From positions 1-29,922 of the forward strand of contig JAAYYM010000080.1 of assembly GCA_012515365.1 (NCBI GenBank): a DNA stretch of 29,922 nucleotides, read 5' to 3'. The DNA comes from Clostridia bacterium (lineage in GTDB: Bacteria > Bacillota_A > Clostridia > Lachnospirales > Lachnospiraceae). Shown here piece by piece: positions 27,447 through 29,922 of this stretch; position 1 is the first letter of the stretch, and each line of letters opens with the position of its first letter. A program made the translations under genes and the position numbers. The notes beneath the pieces are model-generated. The model saw only the letters and a list, made by a program, of their open reading frames with translations, was not told where the DNA came from and did no database searches.

Positions 27447-28829
27447 TTATTTTCCAAGTAGTTTTTCGCCGATAATATGGACATCTCCGGCGCCCATAGT
27501 TATCAACAAATCATCGGGGATACAATTTTCTAATAAAAAGTTTTCAATTTCATCAAAAGAAGAAAAATAATAGGAATTTGGATTCAATTCTTTCAGTAAA
27601 TCAAGCAGATCTTTGGATGAAATCCCTAGTGTATCTGTTTCGCGTGCCGGATAAATATCAGCCAGAATAACTTTATCAGCAAGGGAAAGTGCTTCGGCAA
27701 ACTCTTTCATAAAAGCCTTTGTACGTGTATAAGTATGTGGCTGGAACACACACCAGGATGTTTGATGCGGATAATTCTTCACAGCAGTCAGAGTTGCTTT
27801 TATTTCAGTCGGATGATGCGCGTAATCATCAATGATCTTTACTCCGCCGATCTCACCCTTTAACTCAAAGCGACGGTCAGTTCCATGAAATTCATAAAGA
27901 GCTTTGGCAGTGACCTCGCGTTCTATGTTTAAAAGATCTGCAAGAGCAATAGCTGCAAGCGCATTCGATACATTATGCAGACCCGGAACTGTAAGAGAAA
28001 GTGTCTGATTGTCTTGGTTTTTTGCTGAAAGAGTAAACGATGCACATGCCTTGGAATCATATGTGACAGCAGATGCCTGATAGTCAGCTGGGGTACCCTT
28101 TGAACTGAAGGTGATGATATTGCATTCAAGATCAGCAGTGATTTCTTCTAACTGATCGATCTCAGCATTAATAATTAAGGTGCCATCCTTTGGAAGAAGG
28201 GCAGCAAATTTATGAAAAGAAGTACGGATTTCGTTGATATCTTTAAAGAAATCCAAATGATCTTCTTCTATATTTAATATGACACCGATTTTAGGAAAGA
28301 AGCTTAAGAAGCTGTTTGTATATTCACAGGCCTCCGTAACGAAAATGTCAGAGTGACCGATACGTATATTTCCATTAATTGCCTTCAAGATTCCACCTAT
28401 GGACAAGGTAGGATCAGTATCAGCCAAAAGCAGGATCTGAGAGATCATAGAGGAAGTGGTTGTTTTTCCATGTGTTCCTGATACAGCGATCGGACATGCA
28501 TAGTTTTTCATTAACTGCCCCAACAGCTGTGCACGTGAAAGCATAGGCAGGGAGCGACTTTGCGCCTCGGAATATTCAGGGTTATCCGGATGGATCGCAG
28601 CTGTATAAACAACAACATCAACATTTTCCTGAATATTTGATGCTCGTTGCCCGTAATATAGTAATGCTCCTTTTTGTTCAAGTTCTTTTGTAAGAGCGGA
28701 TTCCTTATTATCTGAGCCGGAAACAGTAAAACCTTCCTGCAGCAGGATTTCAGCGAGACCACTCATACTGATGCCGCCAATTCCTATAAAATGAACATGA
28801 ATCGGAGTTTTAAAATCAATCTGATACAT
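27447..28829 (-). CDS. murC: UDP-N-acetylmuramate--L-alanine ligase
   Basis: 460 residues, normal for MurC, which adds L-alanine to UDP-MurNAc in the cytoplasm at the expense of ATP and so starts the peptidoglycan stem peptide. The N-terminal UDP-binding motif FIGIGGISMSG (14-24) is MurC-specific. The ATP site is GTHGKTTT (118-125). EACEYTNSFLSFFP, NIEEDHLDFF and DDYAHHPTEI are further Mur ligase signatures. It is transcribed alone, from its own promoter at 28870-28897 to the terminator at 27380-27434. Confidence 0.97.
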   Translation of the reverse strand: MYQIDFKTPIHVHFIGIGGISMSGLAEILLQEGFTVSGSDNKESALTKELEQKGALLYYGQRASNIQENVDVVVYTAAIHPDNPEYSEAQSRSLPMLSRAQLLGQLMKNYACPIAVSGTHGKTTTSSMISQILLLADTDPTLSIGGILKAINGNIRIGHSDIFVTEACEYTNSFLSFFPKIGVILNIEEDHLDFFKDINEIRTSFHKFAALLPKDGTLIINAEIDQLEEITADLECNIITFSSKGTPADYQASAVTYDSKACASFTLSAKNQDNQTLSLTVPGLHNVSNALAAIALADLLNIEREVTAKALYEFHGTDRRFELKGEIGGVKIIDDYAHHPTEIKATLTAVKNYPHQTSWCVFQPHTYTRTKAFMKEFAEALSLADKVILADIYPARETDTLGISSKDLLDLLKELNPNSYYFSSFDEIENFLLENCIPDDLLITMGAGDVHIIGEKLLGK

Positions 28830-28869
28830 AGATTACACTTCCTAAAATTAGTATTTTATTTCTATTGTT

Positions 28870-28897
28870 ATTATAACCATATCAGGTGAAATTACAA
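28870..28897 (-). promoter_or_regulatory. murC promoter
   Basis: On the minus strand TTGTAA (28892-28897), a 16-base spacer and TATAAT (28870-28875), about 40 bases before the murC ATG. Confidence 0.5.
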
Positions 28898-29045
28898 GAG
28901 TTAAAAAATATCGGGATAGGATGATAATATGGAATATGATTGGTTGATTTTTTGGATTTATGTGGGGAATTGTGAAATAACAAACTTATATTTGGGTAAT
29001 TTGCTAAAAATAAACAAAAAATTCGTTATTTTATTGTAAAAAATG

Positions 29046-29074
29046 TTCACGAATAAGTAAAAGTGTGATATAAT
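29046..29074 (+). promoter_or_regulatory. glgC promoter
   Basis: TTCACG (29046-29051), a 17-base spacer and TATAAT (29069-29074) with TGA before it (extended -10). A second TATAAT at 29083-29088 has no -35. ATTCGT/ACGAAT arms flank the -35 region. Confidence 0.55.
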
Positions 29075-29106
29075 TATTTCACTATAATTCAGTAAGAGGT
29101 GATAGC

Positions 29107-29922
29107 GTGATTAAGAAAGAAATGATAGCAATGTTACTCGCAGGAGGACAGGGCAGCAGACTTGGAGTATTGACATCAAAGGTAGCAAAACCGGCAGTAT
29201 CCTTTGGAGGAAAGTATCGTATAATCGATTTCCCGCTAAGTAATTGTATCAATTCAGGTGTTGACACAGTTGGCGTACTGACACAGTATCAGCCACTGCG
29301 GTTGAATACGCATATTGGGATTGGTATTCCATGGGATTTAGACCGTAACATTGGCGGAGTAACAATACTACCACCTTATGAAAAAACAGGAAACAGTGAG
29401 TGGTATACGGGGACTGCAAACGCTATCTACCAGAATATTGATTATATGGAAAGCTTTAATCCTGATTATGTACTGATTTTATCAGGAGACCATATTTATA
29501 AAATGGATTATGAAGTAATGCTTGACTTTCATAAGTCCAATCATGCTGACGTTACTCTGGCAGCGATGCCGGTTCCATTAGAAGAAGCAAAGCGATTTGG
29601 TATCGTTATTACAGATGATGAAAGAAAAATAGTTGATTTTGAAGAGAAACCAGAGAATCCGAGAAGCAATCTGGCATCAATGGGAATCTATATTTTCAGC
29701 TGGAAGATATTAAAAGAAGCGTTGATTGCCAAAGCTGAACAGCCAGCACTTGATTTTGGAAAGCATATTATCCCATATTGTCATGGAAACGGCGGAAGGC
29801 TGTTTGCTTATGAATATAATGGATACTGGAAAGATGTTGGTACTTTGAATTCTTATTGGGAAGCCAATATGGAACTGATTGATATCATTCCTGAGTTTAA
29901 TCTGTATGAAGAGTATTGGAAA
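29107..29922 (+). CDS. glgC: Glucose-1-phosphate adenylyltransferase (3' end cut)
   Basis: 272 codons are open from GTG 29107 (AAGAGGTGA upstream) to the window edge, so the C-terminal beta-helix part is missing. The enzyme makes ADP-glucose for glycogen synthesis from glucose 1-phosphate and ATP. The nucleotide-binding motif [14 protein letters not shown] (10-23), then [40 protein letters not shown] and [10 protein letters not shown] are all diagnostic of GlgC. A glgD partner would be expected downstream, outside the window. The gene is divergent from murC. Confidence 0.96.
   Translation, partial: MIKKEMIAMLLAGGQGSRLGVLTSKVAKPAVSFGGKYRIIDFPLSNCINSGVDTVGVLTQYQPLRLNTHIGIGIPWDLDRNIGGVTILPPYEKTGNSEWYTGTANAIYQNIDYMESFNPDYVLILSGDHIYKMDYEVMLDFHKSNHADVTLAAMPVPLEEAKRFGIVITDDERKIVDFEEKPENPRSNLASMGIYIFSWKILKEALIAKAEQPALDFGKHIIPYCHGNGGRLFAYEYNGYWKDVGTLNSYWEANMELIDIIPEFNLYEEYWK

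Noticed and set aside
28929..29039. Small ORF of 36 codons between murC and glgC (starts MEYDWLIFWIYVG)
   Set aside because: Only a weak ribosome site, very AT-rich, and it lies within the promoter spacer with no other support.

Overview
The window is a chromosomal segment of a low-GC Gram-positive bacterium. It is most likely a Lachnospiraceae-type Clostridia: AGGAGG-like ribosome sites, several GTG/TTG starts, a SleB-type hydrolase, DnaD and a DnaC/DnaI-type helicase loader, a second-type PRPP synthetase, and an F-type ATP synthase whose c subunit carries the Na+-binding signature. No tRNA, rRNA, insertion sequence, prophage or CRISPR array was seen. Both edge genes are cut: an amidase at the left and glgC at the right.

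Layout. 1-1620: tail of a cell-wall amidase, then a convergent MATE efflux pump whose 3' end overlaps it. 1621-2288: an orphan RsbW/HATPase-like protein with its own terminator. 2320-6305: a sua5 - rpiB - upp - dCMP deaminase - SleB-type hydrolase transcription unit (tRNA modification, pentose phosphate, pyrimidine salvage, wall). 6445-8579: a LysR regulator, a formate/nitrite-family channel and a probable 39-aa membrane miniprotein translated from inside the channel gene's 3' end. 8631-9193: a DUF402 protein on the minus strand. 9259-16566: a complete atpZ-I-B-E-F-H-A-G-D-C operon behind a consensus sigma-A promoter. 16572-20363: a large hairpin, a SAM methyltransferase and a membrane-anchored protein broken by one frameshift. 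20375-22300: a nested inverted repeat, an M29 aminopeptidase, and queT under a preQ1-I riboswitch. 22310-23851: two 69-bp palindrome-rich tandem repeats in front of ahcY. 23881-27316 (minus): a dnaD-like - dnaC-like - prs operon with three abutting DnaA-box-like 9-mers upstream. 27380-28897 (minus): murC. 29046-end: glgC.

The sua5-rpiB-upp-atp order matches the Bacillus subtilis ywlC-ywlF-upp-atp neighbourhood, with lineage-specific genes inserted. Most coding content is housekeeping. The unusual signals lie mainly between genes: the duplicated three-palindrome block before ahcY, the nested inverted repeat at 20375-20507, the 28-bp stem after atpC, the DnaA-box triplet before the helicase-loader operon, and the miniprotein overlapping the channel gene.

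All calls come from reading the sequence and from remembered family features. No database search or folding calculation was run.
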